Source: a virus
Reading direction: 5' to 3' (one strand)
Virus record (IMG/VR): IMGVR_UViG_3300034066_000689
Span: 1-36,923 of that record
DNA length: 36,923 nt
Part shown: in pieces, positions 14,100 to 20,941 of the stretch
How positions within the stretch are numbered: the first letter of the stretch is position 1
Layout: each line of letters begins with the position of its first letter
The notes under the pieces: generated by a model
Told to the model about the DNA's origin: nothing
What the model saw: the letters and a program-made list of their open reading frames with translations, nothing else
Database searches by the model: none
Translations under genes and position numbers: made by a program

Positions 14100-15136
14100 A
14101 CAATCTCGATGCAGTTTACGTAATTTACGCCTGCGTATTTGTCGCCTGCTTCGTAAATATCGTCAGGTAATGTAACGAGTTTACCAGTATGCGTCAATAC
14201 GATTGACAAATTACCGCAATCGTCCTTCATGGTTAAATCAACTGGCAAGCCCGCAGGGGTAAAAGCAATAGTCTTAGAATAATTGCTACCCGCTACTGGT
14301 GTAATACCCGCGTTCCATTCTGCCATGTTAAACGATAACCATTGCATCGCGCCTGCGGTCGTTGCTAAGTTTTTAAGCTGTGAACCTTGAGCGGCTGCCA
14401 AACGTGCATCGTAAGCGAATCCGAAACCGTTTTGCTGCGAAATCGCCAACAAATCGATACCGAACTGAGTGCAGCAACCAGCTTGCACAGCATTAGCATA
14501 ACGCTGCATTTCAGCACCACCAAATACCACAGGCGCGCCCGGATAGTTAGCCATGCGTGTTGCTTGTAGGATGTCTGCCAAAGCAAACTCATTCAATGCT
14601 TGCCCGCCTGTTTGGCGTGTAGCAACGCGTAAACAATCACCGCTAACGGTGTAGTAACCGCTAACTTCAGTACCCCACTTGCCGATAGCGGCAACGGCTT
14701 GCGTAGCTGCGGCGCTTGCTACTTTTCTGTCCATTACGTCCATTAAACGCATGATGCTTTCCAATACGTAACGGCTGTTTTCTTGACAATGACGGGCGAT
14801 TGCATCAGCCTCAATCAATTGGTCAGCAATATACGTGTCGGTCGTTTCAAGCGTGTACGTAGTTGTGCTATCGCCGTAGGTGTTGGTAGCCGTACAAGTT
14901 AAGATGTTGCCACCTTCTTCTACTTCTGTTTCGGGTAGGCGCTGAATCCAACGTGCCTCAACGGTTTTTAGCTTACCGCGTCCCGGTGCAACCTCTTGAC
15001 GAATTAATTTTACGTTTTCAGGTGAGTTAAGAAATTCGAGGAAAGGTAGCTGTTCGCGCTGCCCAACTTCGATAAAAAGCTCCGAAAGGCTCATTTGCAC
15101 ATTCGGGCATTCGGATAAAATGCGAGAAATTGACAT
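14090..15136 (-). CDS. Major capsid protein
   Basis: 348 residues. Position after scaffold, size, and composition fit an HK97-fold capsid protein: an N-terminal arm, a long helix (about 110-150, ADAIARHCQENSRYVLESIM), a mid region of Ala-rich peripheral-domain type, and a strand-rich C-terminus (SIVLTHTGKLVTLPDDIYEAG). It has its own long leader with promoter and attenuator, and is followed by a strong terminator, as expected for the most abundant virion protein. It contains an unusual number of Cys (including CC). A -1 frameshift signal at its end predicts a minor extended form, like gp10B of T7. Confidence 0.8.
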   Translation of the reverse strand: MSISRILSECPNVQMSLSELFIEVGQREQLPFLEFLNSPENVKLIRQEVAPGRGKLKTVEARWIQRLPETEVEEGGNILTCTATNTYGDSTTTYTLETTDTYIADQLIEADAIARHCQENSRYVLESIMRLMDVMDRKVASAAATQAVAAIGKWGTEVSGYYTVSGDCLRVATRQTGGQALNEFALADILQATRMANYPGAPVVFGGAEMQRYANAVQAGCCTQFGIDLLAISQQNGFGFAYDARLAAAQGSQLKNLATTAGAMQWLSFNMAEWNAGITPVAGSNYSKTIAFTPAGLPVDLTMKDDCGNLSIVLTHTGKLVTLPDDIYEAGDKYAGVNYVNCIEIVNP

Positions 15137-15560
15137 TTTGTTTTTAGGTTTAAGAGTTTACGTTTGCACTTAACAGGCGGCAAACATTCACGCCTAAAAA
15201 TAATTTGTCATTTGAGCGCTGTAAATTTACGAAATGTTTTTTTCATTTCAAAGCATAGCGAGGGGGTTCTCCCGTGCAAGGCAGTTAAACGATTTTAATC
15301 GTACTTAAAAGATTTATTGCCCGTGTACCCCTTTTTTTTATTTGAGGTTGTTAACCGCTCGTCCCTTCTTTTCAATCGCGCTAACTATTTCAACAAATCC
15401 CCTCGGTATACTTGAGCCTTTAGCCCCTTGCACTTGGTCGGTGTTGCCCCCCTCGAGTTTGCAGCGCACCTACGCATACCTTAGTTTATAAGTTCTTTAA
15501 CGACTGCTTTTGATTGCGATTCCTCGCCTATGCTCACGGCTGAACTGGTCGGTTCATCAG
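15137..15560 (-). other. Capsid-gene leader region, about 420 nt, mostly without a clear gene
   Basis: Lies between the attenuator and the capsid ATG. Two tiny open frames are present (18 residues, GTG 15537 to 15481; 43 residues, GTG 15469 to 15338). The segment 15261-15335 can fold: AGGGG/CCCCT outside, GGCA/TGCC inside, ACGATT/AATCGT at the tip. A possible -7-like AATGTTTG lies near 15185-15195 but with no -33 box. I see no tRNA or known RNA class. Confidence 0.4.
15338..15469 (-). CDS. Possible small protein, 43 aa, in the capsid leader
   Basis: GTG start; the residue pattern (KGSSIPRGFVEIVSAIEKKG) looks like coding sequence rather than noise, with a predicted amphipathic helix. No similar protein recognised. 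Could be a real gene, a remnant, or chance. A preceding 18-residue frame (15481-15537) looks similar in character. Confidence 0.3.
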   Translation of the reverse strand: MRCKLEGGNTDQVQGAKGSSIPRGFVEIVSAIEKKGRAVNNLK

Positions 15561-15572
15561 CCTGTTAGGAAC

Positions 15573-15661
15573 AAAAAAGCCCCTAAATAGCAAGGGGGTC
15601 TATTTAAGGGCGATATATCGAGAATGAATATCCGAGCTTAATTAGATAGCCCCTAACTATC
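15573..15661 (-). promoter_or_regulatory. Attenuator-type leader upstream of the capsid gene
   Basis: The transcript from the 15667 promoter would start with hairpin GATAG/CTATC (15657-15661 with 15645-15649) whose loop is TTAGGGG. About 35 nt later comes a terminator: stem CCCTTAAATAG/CTATTTAGGGG (15600-15610 with 15580-15590), loop ACCCCCTTG, then TTTTTT (15573-15578). TTAGGGGC of the first loop copies the 3' arm and can pair with the 5' arm (GCCCTTAA), or AGGGG can pair with CCCCT of the terminator loop. Either pairing could switch the terminator off or on. Confidence 0.6.
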
Positions 15662-15666
15662 TATTG

Positions 15667-15695
15667 CAAATATACTAATTTTTTGAAAACGCAAA
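15667..15695 (-). promoter_or_regulatory. Promoter of the capsid-gene leader
   Basis: TTTG (15692-15695), 17-nt spacer, TATATTTG (15667-15674) on the minus strand. It directly follows the terminator of the upstream single-gene unit. The -33 region TTTGCGTTTTCAAA keeps the palindrome-like form seen at other promoters here. Confidence 0.65.
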
Positions 15696-15704
15696 ACATT
15701 AAAT

Positions 15705-15731
15705 AAAAAAAGCCTACTTGTTAGGTAGGCT
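15705..15731 (-). terminator. Intrinsic terminator after the 78-aa cargo gene
   Basis: Minus-strand stem AGCCTAC/GTAGGCT with a 7-base loop, then a run of seven T. It ends the unit 15747-15983 and separates it from the capsid leader. Confidence 0.85.
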
Positions 15732-15746
15732 CGAAGGTTAGGTTAA

Positions 15747-15983
15747 TTACAATGCGTTTTCATCGCTCAAGGCTTCTTTAACCTCGTTTAAAAAACTATC
15801 CTTTACCCACCTTGAAGCAAATTTATACTCGGTGTTTTTAATAACATCAAAAATACTTATAGTGCCATAAGTTCCAAACTTTTCAGCTCTAACATTAGAA
15901 ACCCATTTTCTCCAATCTTCAATTGAATTTATTGCATTCCAAGTTGAAACTAAATTTTCGATTCTGTTTGTGTAAGTGTTCAT
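15747..15983 (-). CDS. Hypothetical protein, 78 aa, single-gene unit
   Basis: Not recognised. Begins MNTYTNRIENLVSTWNAI; rich in Asn, Lys, Trp and more A+T-rich than the capsid genes around it. It has its own promoter (16012-16042) and terminator (15705-15731) inside the head-gene region, so it can be expressed apart from the structural genes. Its start codon context is like that of the gene at 17594. Confidence 0.65.
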   Translation of the reverse strand: MNTYTNRIENLVSTWNAINSIEDWRKWVSNVRAEKFGTYGTISIFDVIKNTEYKFASRWVKDSFLNEVKEALSDENAL

Positions 15984-16011
15984 GCTTTAACTGTTTAAAT
16001 GTTTAACTCTG

Positions 16012-16042
16012 CAAACATACAAACATTATTTGAATCTGCAAA
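16012..16042 (-). promoter_or_regulatory. Bacteroidota-type promoter, cargo-gene family
   Basis: TTTG (16039-16042), 19-nt spacer, TATGTTTG (16012-16019) on the minus strand. The segment GAAATAGTTTGCAGATTCAA around the -33 box is shared exactly with the 17991 promoter. Downstream ends in TTAAAC as in the other three. Confidence 0.78.
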
Positions 16043-16094
16043 CTATTTCATATAAATATTTAAACTTTTTTTGTAAGTGCTTAATTTACTGCAT

Positions 16095-16126
16095 AAAAAA
16101 AAGGACTGGAAGCGACGCCAGCCCTT
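16095..16126 (-). terminator. Intrinsic terminator after the 90-aa head-region gene
   Basis: Minus-strand 9-bp stem AAGGGCTGG/CCAGTCCTT (one G-U pair), loop CGTCGCTT, then a run of eight T. Confidence 0.85.
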
Positions 16127-16166
16127 TTGTATTCGCCTTAACTTATCTATGAACTATACAAAGATA

Positions 16167-16439
16167 TTAAGGTAATTCTATTTTACCAAAAAAAGGTTTA
16201 TCGCTTACCGACCTTCTACCCTCGCAGCTCCAAAGCTGCCGCGCCCACCAATTCGCCGAGCCTTTCGGTGAAGGGATGCCATTACTACGAGCGCAGTAAG
16301 AATTGCCTGCATCCGTGCCGGGCTTAATCCTAAACCCTGAAGCGCCAAAATGAATCTCGTTGCCTTCATCGTCTACGGCTTTGTATTTCTTACCATCGCG
16401 TTCGGATGCCGTTACATTATAACCTTCATACTGTGGCAT
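16167..16439 (-). CDS. Small conserved phage protein, DUF5754-like, 90 aa
   Basis: Contains GKKYKAVDDEGNEIHFG (about 16-32), the hallmark of small phage proteins related to DUF5754, then a Cys/Trp-containing end (SYCARSNGI, WWARQLWSCEG). Function unknown; such genes are often found near scaffold and capsid genes. The start overlaps the 53-residue gene by 14 bases. A strong terminator follows. Confidence 0.55.
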   Translation of the reverse strand: MPQYEGYNVTASERDGKKYKAVDDEGNEIHFGASGFRIKPGTDAGNSYCARSNGIPSPKGSANWWARQLWSCEGRRSVSDKPFFGKIELP

Positions 16440-16587
16440 AGTTGCTCTGAATTAATTTATTTTCCAAATATGTTAAAACAACCTCGAGGGCTTTAGTTAA
16501 TTGCGATGCTTCTAACATTTCACTATTTAAGCCTTGCCGCCACTCAGCATGATGCTTTAAAATTTTATAGGCTTGCTTAATTGTCAT
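16426..16587 (-). CDS. Small conserved hypothetical protein, 53 aa
   Basis: Begins MTIKQAYKILKHHAEWRQGL, then a helical LTKALEVVLTYLEN. This compact helical type, with KxHxxWRxG, recurs in Bacteroidota phages and elements. ATG overlaps the scaffold stop as ATGA (16584-16587). The two overlaps make it a confident gene despite its size. Function unknown. Confidence 0.72.
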   Translation of the reverse strand: MTIKQAYKILKHHAEWRQGLNSEMLEASQLTKALEVVLTYLENKLIQSNYATV

Positions 16588-17408
16588 TTAACAAAGAAAC
16601 GAGGGTTAACGCCTTTAATCCTTTTTTCAGCCTGTGATTCGAGCGGCGGTAAGATAGCCGCGCCCTGCCTGTTTAACGGCTTGCCAGCGTGTGGGTTCTT
16701 TTGAATGATACCCGCCGCCGTTGCTTCGGCAATCAGTACATCGTTAACACCTAAAAACGCGCCCGCCTTATCTTTGGACTTTAAGCGTTCGCCCGTCTTA
16801 CGGTCTTTTATAAACGCGCTACCATCATCTTCTAAGTCGATAATAAACTTTTCGTTTATAGCCGATTTAAAGCCCTTAATCGTGTACTCATTTACGGTCG
16901 GGTCTAATTTTAATGCGCCGAGTTCGCGCTCAAATACGCTGCTTACCTTAATCGCTTTTTGTTCTTCAGCGGCTTGCGTTTTGTAGCTTTCGAATTGCGT
17001 TAACGCTTCCTGACGTGCTTGCTCAACTTCCGAATATTTACGCTCAAGTTGTTTATGTTTCTTTTCCCATTCGGCTACTAATTCAGCCGCGCCGTTACCA
17101 GTTGCTTTTTTCTCCCATTCATCGCGCTGCTTTTCGTATTCGGTTTTAGCGCGTTCGGCTGCGTTGCGAATTACATCTAAGCTCTTTTGCTCTTTAAAAT
17201 CTTCGTCCGTTAACGTAACGCCAAACGGTTCGAATGCACGCTTTACAACGTTCGCAATCGAGCCGTTAAGTTTACCGAGCGTCGCGGCGTGTTCTTTTTG
17301 GTCTATCCAATTCGTTTGAAATTTCTCCTTCGCCGTTTCGAGGCTTTCGGCTTCGTCGAGGTTTAAGAACTTTATCAGCTCCATCGCCTCCTCGGGTTTC
17401 ATTGCCAT
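16584..17408 (-). CDS. Capsid assembly scaffold-like protein
   Basis: 274 residues. Highly charged; a long coiled coil runs from about 70 to 150 (YEKQRDEWEKK, AEWEKKHKQLERKYSEVEQ), and the C-terminus is basic (LESQAEKRIKGVNPRFFVK), the type of end that contacts capsid protein. Lies between the MuF-like protein and the capsid gene, as scaffolds do. Not homologous to anything I can name with certainty; coiled coil, charge and position support the call. No protease gene is seen next to it. Confidence 0.7.
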   Translation of the reverse strand: MAMKPEEAMELIKFLNLDEAESLETAKEKFQTNWIDQKEHAATLGKLNGSIANVVKRAFEPFGVTLTDEDFKEQKSLDVIRNAAERAKTEYEKQRDEWEKKATGNGAAELVAEWEKKHKQLERKYSEVEQARQEALTQFESYKTQAAEEQKAIKVSSVFERELGALKLDPTVNEYTIKGFKSAINEKFIIDLEDDGSAFIKDRKTGERLKSKDKAGAFLGVNDVLIAEATAAGIIQKNPHAGKPLNRQGAAILPPLESQAEKRIKGVNPRFFVK

Positions 17409-17529
17409 AAATTATAGGGGTTTCTATTTGTTTTAATTTCAACTCACGCGCCCCGCGTGCCAATAGGTTACTTGCCACAACGTCGGACGCTTGTATCACT
17501 TTGCCGTCTGAAAGTAGTATGTACTTCAT
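17272..17529 (-). CDS. Small protein overlapping the scaffold gene, 85 aa
   Basis: N-terminal half reads like a normal small phage protein (MKYILLSDGKVIQASDVVAS); the C-terminal half lies in the 137 bases shared with the scaffold gene in another frame and is low-complexity and basic (RRSRKPRNGEGE). A promoter box lies just upstream (17536-17543), so this gene would open the scaffold-capsid transcript. The real product might be this full length, or translation might mainly serve to start the scaffold. Confidence 0.5.
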   Translation of the reverse strand: MKYILLSDGKVIQASDVVASNLLARGARELKLKQIETPIIYGNETRGGDGADKVLKPRRSRKPRNGEGEISNELDRPKRTRRDAR

Positions 17530-17535
17530 TCAGCA

Positions 17536-17567
17536 CAAAGATAGTTAATTTGAAATTGCAAAACAAA
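17536..17567 (-). promoter_or_regulatory. Promoter for the scaffold operon
   Basis: TATCTTTG (17536-17543) on the minus strand fits TAnnTTTG. Two possible -33 boxes: TTTG at 17564-17567 (20-nt spacer, inside the T-run of the terminator) or at 17559-17562 (15 nt). The region holds TTTGCAATTTCAAA, the same element as in the 6655 promoter. Confidence 0.55.
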
Positions 17568-17589
17568 AAAGCCGCTTTTTAGGGCGGCT
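17564..17589 (-). terminator. Intrinsic terminator after the 122-aa cargo gene
   Basis: Minus-strand stem AGCCGC/GCGGCT with loop CCTAAAAA, then a T-run. Ends the unit 17594-17962. Confidence 0.8.
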
Positions 17590-17593
17590 CTGA

Positions 17594-17962
17594 TTATCTT
17601 GTTAATGATTTAACATTAAATTTTTTTGCAGATTCTTGTCGTAAATTTTTTATTTTAATAAAAATAACATCCCATTCAGGATTAGTAAAATGATATTTAT
17701 CTATTTCTTCATTTAACTGCAAACCGCCCATTTGTACAAAGTATTCATTTGCTTTAGCTAAATTAATCGCATATTGCTTTTTAACCTCTGCGTTTACTTC
17801 AGAATCTTTTTTTAATCCCAAATTTCTTTTAACGCAAGTTGAGCCGTAGTGTAAAAGGGTATCGTTAATTTCAACTGCGTATGTACCTTTTAATTCTGTT
17901 TTGCCGCAGCATCCGCATTCGTTAACCGATTCTGTAAAGCCGAAAATTCTGTAAGTGTTCAT
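17594..17962 (-). CDS. Zinc-binding-like protein of unknown function, 122 aa, single-gene unit
   Basis: N-terminal NECGCCGKTELKG with a later HYGSTCVKRNLG gives a four-Cys treble-clef-like zinc site (about 15-45); the rest is helical and Lys/Asn-rich. A+T-rich compared with the portal and scaffold genes around it. It has its own promoter (17991-18021) and terminator (17564-17589) and so interrupts the head operon as a moron. Its start region repeats the CACTTACA motif of the other cargo genes. Confidence 0.7.
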   Translation of the reverse strand: MNTYRIFGFTESVNECGCCGKTELKGTYAVEINDTLLHYGSTCVKRNLGLKKDSEVNAEVKKQYAINLAKANEYFVQMGGLQLNEEIDKYHFTNPEWDVIFIKIKNLRQESAKKFNVKSLTR

Positions 17963-17990
17963 GGTGTAAGTGTGTGATTGTTTAACAGCA

Positions 17991-18021
17991 CAAATATATA
18001 AACTCTTTTTGAATCTGCAAA
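17991..18021 (-). promoter_or_regulatory. Bacteroidota-type promoter, cargo-gene family
   Basis: TTTG (18018-18021), 19-nt spacer, TATATTTG (17991-17998) on the minus strand, with TTTGCAGATTCAAA at the -33 box and an A/T-rich tract upstream (18022-18055). Confidence 0.8.
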
Positions 18022-18055
18022 CTATTTCAGAAAAAAAGTAAAAATATTTTTTTTG

Positions 18056-18967
18056 TTAATCAATATACCCCTCAGCTCTTGCGCGAGCCTTAACCGTTTC
18101 GGGAACTTTAGAAGCTGGTACGGGTACTAAATCATGCCGGCAATTCCAACCGCCTACAAACGTAAAAATAGTTCGGCTATCCGTTCCGTCGATTTGCCCC
18201 GCCCACGTACCATTTTTAATATCGTTTATACCGGCGCTGTTTTGACCATTGCCCCACGCCTCTATTTCTTTTTTGTGAAATATTTGACCTTGTCTATGTT
18301 CACAAAACGGACGCGTAGTAGGTATTTCGCCGCCTAAGTATTGAAACCATTGTATACCGATTTCCTCGTTAACAGCGGCTGAATAACTACGGTCGGCGAT
18401 AGCCTGAGCAGTTGAGGCGGTTGTTTTAATATGACCTAATAAATTACCATCGAGTTTACTATCCCCTATTATCGTTGCGCTTAATGCTTTCACGGCTTGA
18501 TTAAGCGGCGCGCGTGCCGCTACATTGCTCGTTAGCTGCTCTAAAAACGGCTGCGTTACGCGCTCCCTTAATCCACTACCAAAAAAAGAATTGATTGCGT
18601 TCTGTTGGCTTATTTGAACTAAACGCCGTTGCGCTTCGGTAGGCTCAAAACCAGCCTCGAACTTTTGCGCTATTTCAGTTGATAGGTTAACGCCCTCTTG
18701 AATCTGAGTAAGGAACTTTGAAACCGCATCCTTGTATTCGCCACCCGCTAAAACTTTATTAAGTTCGTCGGCTATTAACCCTATGCGGTTAATGTTCGCA
18801 TCCGTTTGGGTTATATTGCCGTCGCTATCAACGTCCATATCGCGAAGCAACGGCTCAACGGTTCGCCACGCGTCGAGCTGCGCACGTTCCGCGCTCGTTG
18901 CCATATCCTTCGGTATCTGTTCAAATAACCGAATCTTTTTTTTAATCAGTTCGTCAAGCGATGCCAT
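18056..18967 (-). CDS. MuF-like head morphogenesis protein
   Basis: 303 residues. C-terminal region carries the Mu gpF-like signature: WFQYLGGEIPTTRPFCEHR, then GQIFHKKEIEAWGN, and a final GGWNCRHDLVPV. The N-terminal two thirds are helical. In related phages this protein binds the portal and is injected or kept in small copy number in the head. The gene overlaps the portal stop by 14 bases, the usual pair order. The two Cys-His spots (FCEH and NCRH) may form a metal site. Confidence 0.8.
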   Translation of the reverse strand: MASLDELIKKKIRLFEQIPKDMATSAERAQLDAWRTVEPLLRDMDVDSDGNITQTDANINRIGLIADELNKVLAGGEYKDAVSKFLTQIQEGVNLSTEIAQKFEAGFEPTEAQRRLVQISQQNAINSFFGSGLRERVTQPFLEQLTSNVAARAPLNQAVKALSATIIGDSKLDGNLLGHIKTTASTAQAIADRSYSAAVNEEIGIQWFQYLGGEIPTTRPFCEHRQGQIFHKKEIEAWGNGQNSAGINDIKNGTWAGQIDGTDSRTIFTFVGGWNCRHDLVPVPASKVPETVKARARAEGYID

Positions 18968-20864
18968 TCAATAAATCGCGTTGCGCGGTTTGTATAGGGT
19001 CTAATTGCTCGCGTACCTTCGAGGCTGCAATGTTTCTTAACGCTACGATTTGCTCTTGTTGTGGTAAGTCGGTAAACCTCGGCGCATCTTCAGTTGGTAT
19101 ATAATTACGTATTAACTCCATTACTAACTGAGGGGCGCTAAAGTGTAACACGTCCTGCCACTTTTCTACCGTACCGTTTGCAACCCTCGCAGCAATATCG
19201 GCGCTACTCATTAATAAAAGTTCGTCCGCGTTTATAATCAAATCGTAAACCGCGCTCGTTTCTTCGTCCGTATAGTGGATTGCCTTAATGTAATTGTAAA
19301 CATTTGAGAACGTAACCGAAGGCGGTACACCCGCCGCGATACCCTCACCAATAACGGCTAAATAATCGCTTGGTGTGCTTACATCGAAGGTCGTAGGATA
19401 TACCAACGTAACGCCCCCGAATAAGTCACCATAACGCATCTTACCAGTCGTTACAAGTATAAACTCATACAAGCTGAATAACTGGTCTGAAATAGGCTTT
19501 AAAAACGCGTATAAGCTACGCATCTTATTTAAGCTACCCGTAGCCGTTACACCCTCGCCAACGCCTACCGAACTATCGCTCGTTGGTAGGTGTAAAATAG
19601 CGCGGGCTTTTTTCATTTGGTTATCTATTTCAACGCGCAAAAAGTTGAGCGTATCCATAGGAGGCGAAACGAATTTTAAATACTCGCCACTTATACCGCT
19701 ATCGCCTTCACTTACCGAGGTCTTAGGCTTAATCAAAAGCATACCCGTAGGGCTAAAACGCGACTTTAAACCGCCACCACTACACGAAGGGCAAGTTCGA
19801 TAACCCCCGTTAATAGGGTCGAACAATTGCCCGTCTACGCATTTATTACCTTCCCGGTCAATGAAGTCGCAAACCTCGCCTAACGCAACCATAAAAGGAA
19901 ATGCGCTGGTAGCTTTGCTTATTTGTAAATAACTTTCATCGAGTACGACTTGGTCTAAGAAAGGAACGGCGGTAATAAAAGGGGATTGAAACGCTATTTC
20001 GTCGTTAATGAGCTGAGGCGTACCCATTAGCTTATGGCATGGCACGTACCCTAAATTGTGCTGAAAGTAAAGCACAGGTTCGCTAAATTCCATATCGGAC
20101 TTTTTACCCGTTTGGTAAATCTTCCAAATATTAGTATCGTCGTAAAGCTCCAAAACGATACCGCTTTTTTCCATCTTAGACCCGCTTTTAACGGCGCTAT
20201 AATCGTCGGTTATAACAAGATAGTATTCGCCGAAACTTTGCCCTACAATAGACTTACAGGAATAATAATGCGGCATCGGCTTTAATAGCTCATTGCTTAT
20301 TACTTCGCTATCGTCGCTTTCATCCGTTACCGTTTCTACATCCTCGGGTTCAATCGCTATAATGCCGTTCGGGTCTACCAGCTTTAAAGTCGGTAGCATC
20401 GTTTTAACGAATGCCTCAACGCTGCCAAATTTCTTTATTTCCTCGTTAACGAATCGCTGAAAACTATCTTCGCCGAAACGTTCGTCTAACTCAGGGAAAT
20501 ATTTAATACTCCAGTTTTGGTCTGCGAAAGCACGGCTTACCGTTGCCTTGAAATCCTCAAATACGCTTAAGGTAGTAGGCTTATAATTCGCCTTAATGTA
20601 TTGCGCTTGTACGTCGGTTTGGTTCGGAGCGCGAACGCTTAACAAATGTTCGGGGTAAATATCGGGGCGCGTATGCGGCAAAATACTATCGTACATTTTT
20701 GCAGCATAATTATATCCGTCCCAGTATTCAGGGTACTGGCTTACGCCTTGCCGCTGTTTGCTTACGGGGTTTATCGGAGAGCTGCGACTTGCTTCGCTCC
20801 AAGTTTTAAACTTAGCCGCAAAACGGTTTACTACCTTGTCGATTTCCTCGGGTGTCAATGCCAT
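18954..20864 (-). CDS. Portal protein
   Basis: 636 residues; the dodecameric ring through which DNA enters and leaves the head. Helical and strand-rich core with the typical long-helix end (NQMKKARAILHLPTSD, LNKMRSLYAFLKPISDQLFSLY). An unusual inserted Cys-rich segment sits at about 330-370 (CDFIDREGNKC, then CPSCSGGG), which looks like a zinc ribbon. Start fixed by the TAATG overlap with the 25-residue gene before it. MuF-like gene follows directly, the standard order. Confidence 0.85.
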   Translation of the reverse strand: MALTPEEIDKVVNRFAAKFKTWSEASRSSPINPVSKQRQGVSQYPEYWDGYNYAAKMYDSILPHTRPDIYPEHLLSVRAPNQTDVQAQYIKANYKPTTLSVFEDFKATVSRAFADQNWSIKYFPELDERFGEDSFQRFVNEEIKKFGSVEAFVKTMLPTLKLVDPNGIIAIEPEDVETVTDESDDSEVISNELLKPMPHYYSCKSIVGQSFGEYYLVITDDYSAVKSGSKMEKSGIVLELYDDTNIWKIYQTGKKSDMEFSEPVLYFQHNLGYVPCHKLMGTPQLINDEIAFQSPFITAVPFLDQVVLDESYLQISKATSAFPFMVALGEVCDFIDREGNKCVDGQLFDPINGGYRTCPSCSGGGLKSRFSPTGMLLIKPKTSVSEGDSGISGEYLKFVSPPMDTLNFLRVEIDNQMKKARAILHLPTSDSSVGVGEGVTATGSLNKMRSLYAFLKPISDQLFSLYEFILVTTGKMRYGDLFGGVTLVYPTTFDVSTPSDYLAVIGEGIAAGVPPSVTFSNVYNYIKAIHYTDEETSAVYDLIINADELLLMSSADIAARVANGTVEKWQDVLHFSAPQLVMELIRNYIPTEDAPRFTDLPQQEQIVALRNIAASKVREQLDPIQTAQRDLLNGIA

Positions 20865-20941
20865 TACGCGACTGCTTTAGAAGTTGGGTTAACGATAACG
20901 TGCGAACCGCACGACTTTGAACGGCAAATTGTAGGTTTCAT
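20864..20941 (-). CDS. Micro-gene, 25 aa
   Basis: The frame starts with ATG overlapping the stop of the glycosyltransferase (ATGA, 20938-20941) and ends with TAA overlapping the portal ATG (TAATG, 20862-20866). It begins MKPTICRSKSCGSH, with two Cys and a His. Exact fit on both sides argues for translation. It may serve translational coupling to the portal, or be a tiny metal-binding peptide. Confidence 0.5.
   Translation of the reverse strand: MKPTICRSKSCGSHVIVNPTSKAVA

Noticed and set aside
14365-14592. Minus-strand open frame of 75 codons inside the capsid gene
   Set aside because: Out of frame in a clear capsid gene, no start context, composition not protein-like.
15255-15340. Plus-strand terminator or small RNA (GGGGG ... 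CCCC then T-run)
   Set aside because: The fold is long and branched, there is no good plus-strand promoter and no other plus-strand gene; kept only as part of the unexplained leader region.
15554-15560. CTGATGA, first half of a hammerhead ribozyme core
   Set aside because: No stem directly follows it and no GAAA box is found within the next 40 nt.
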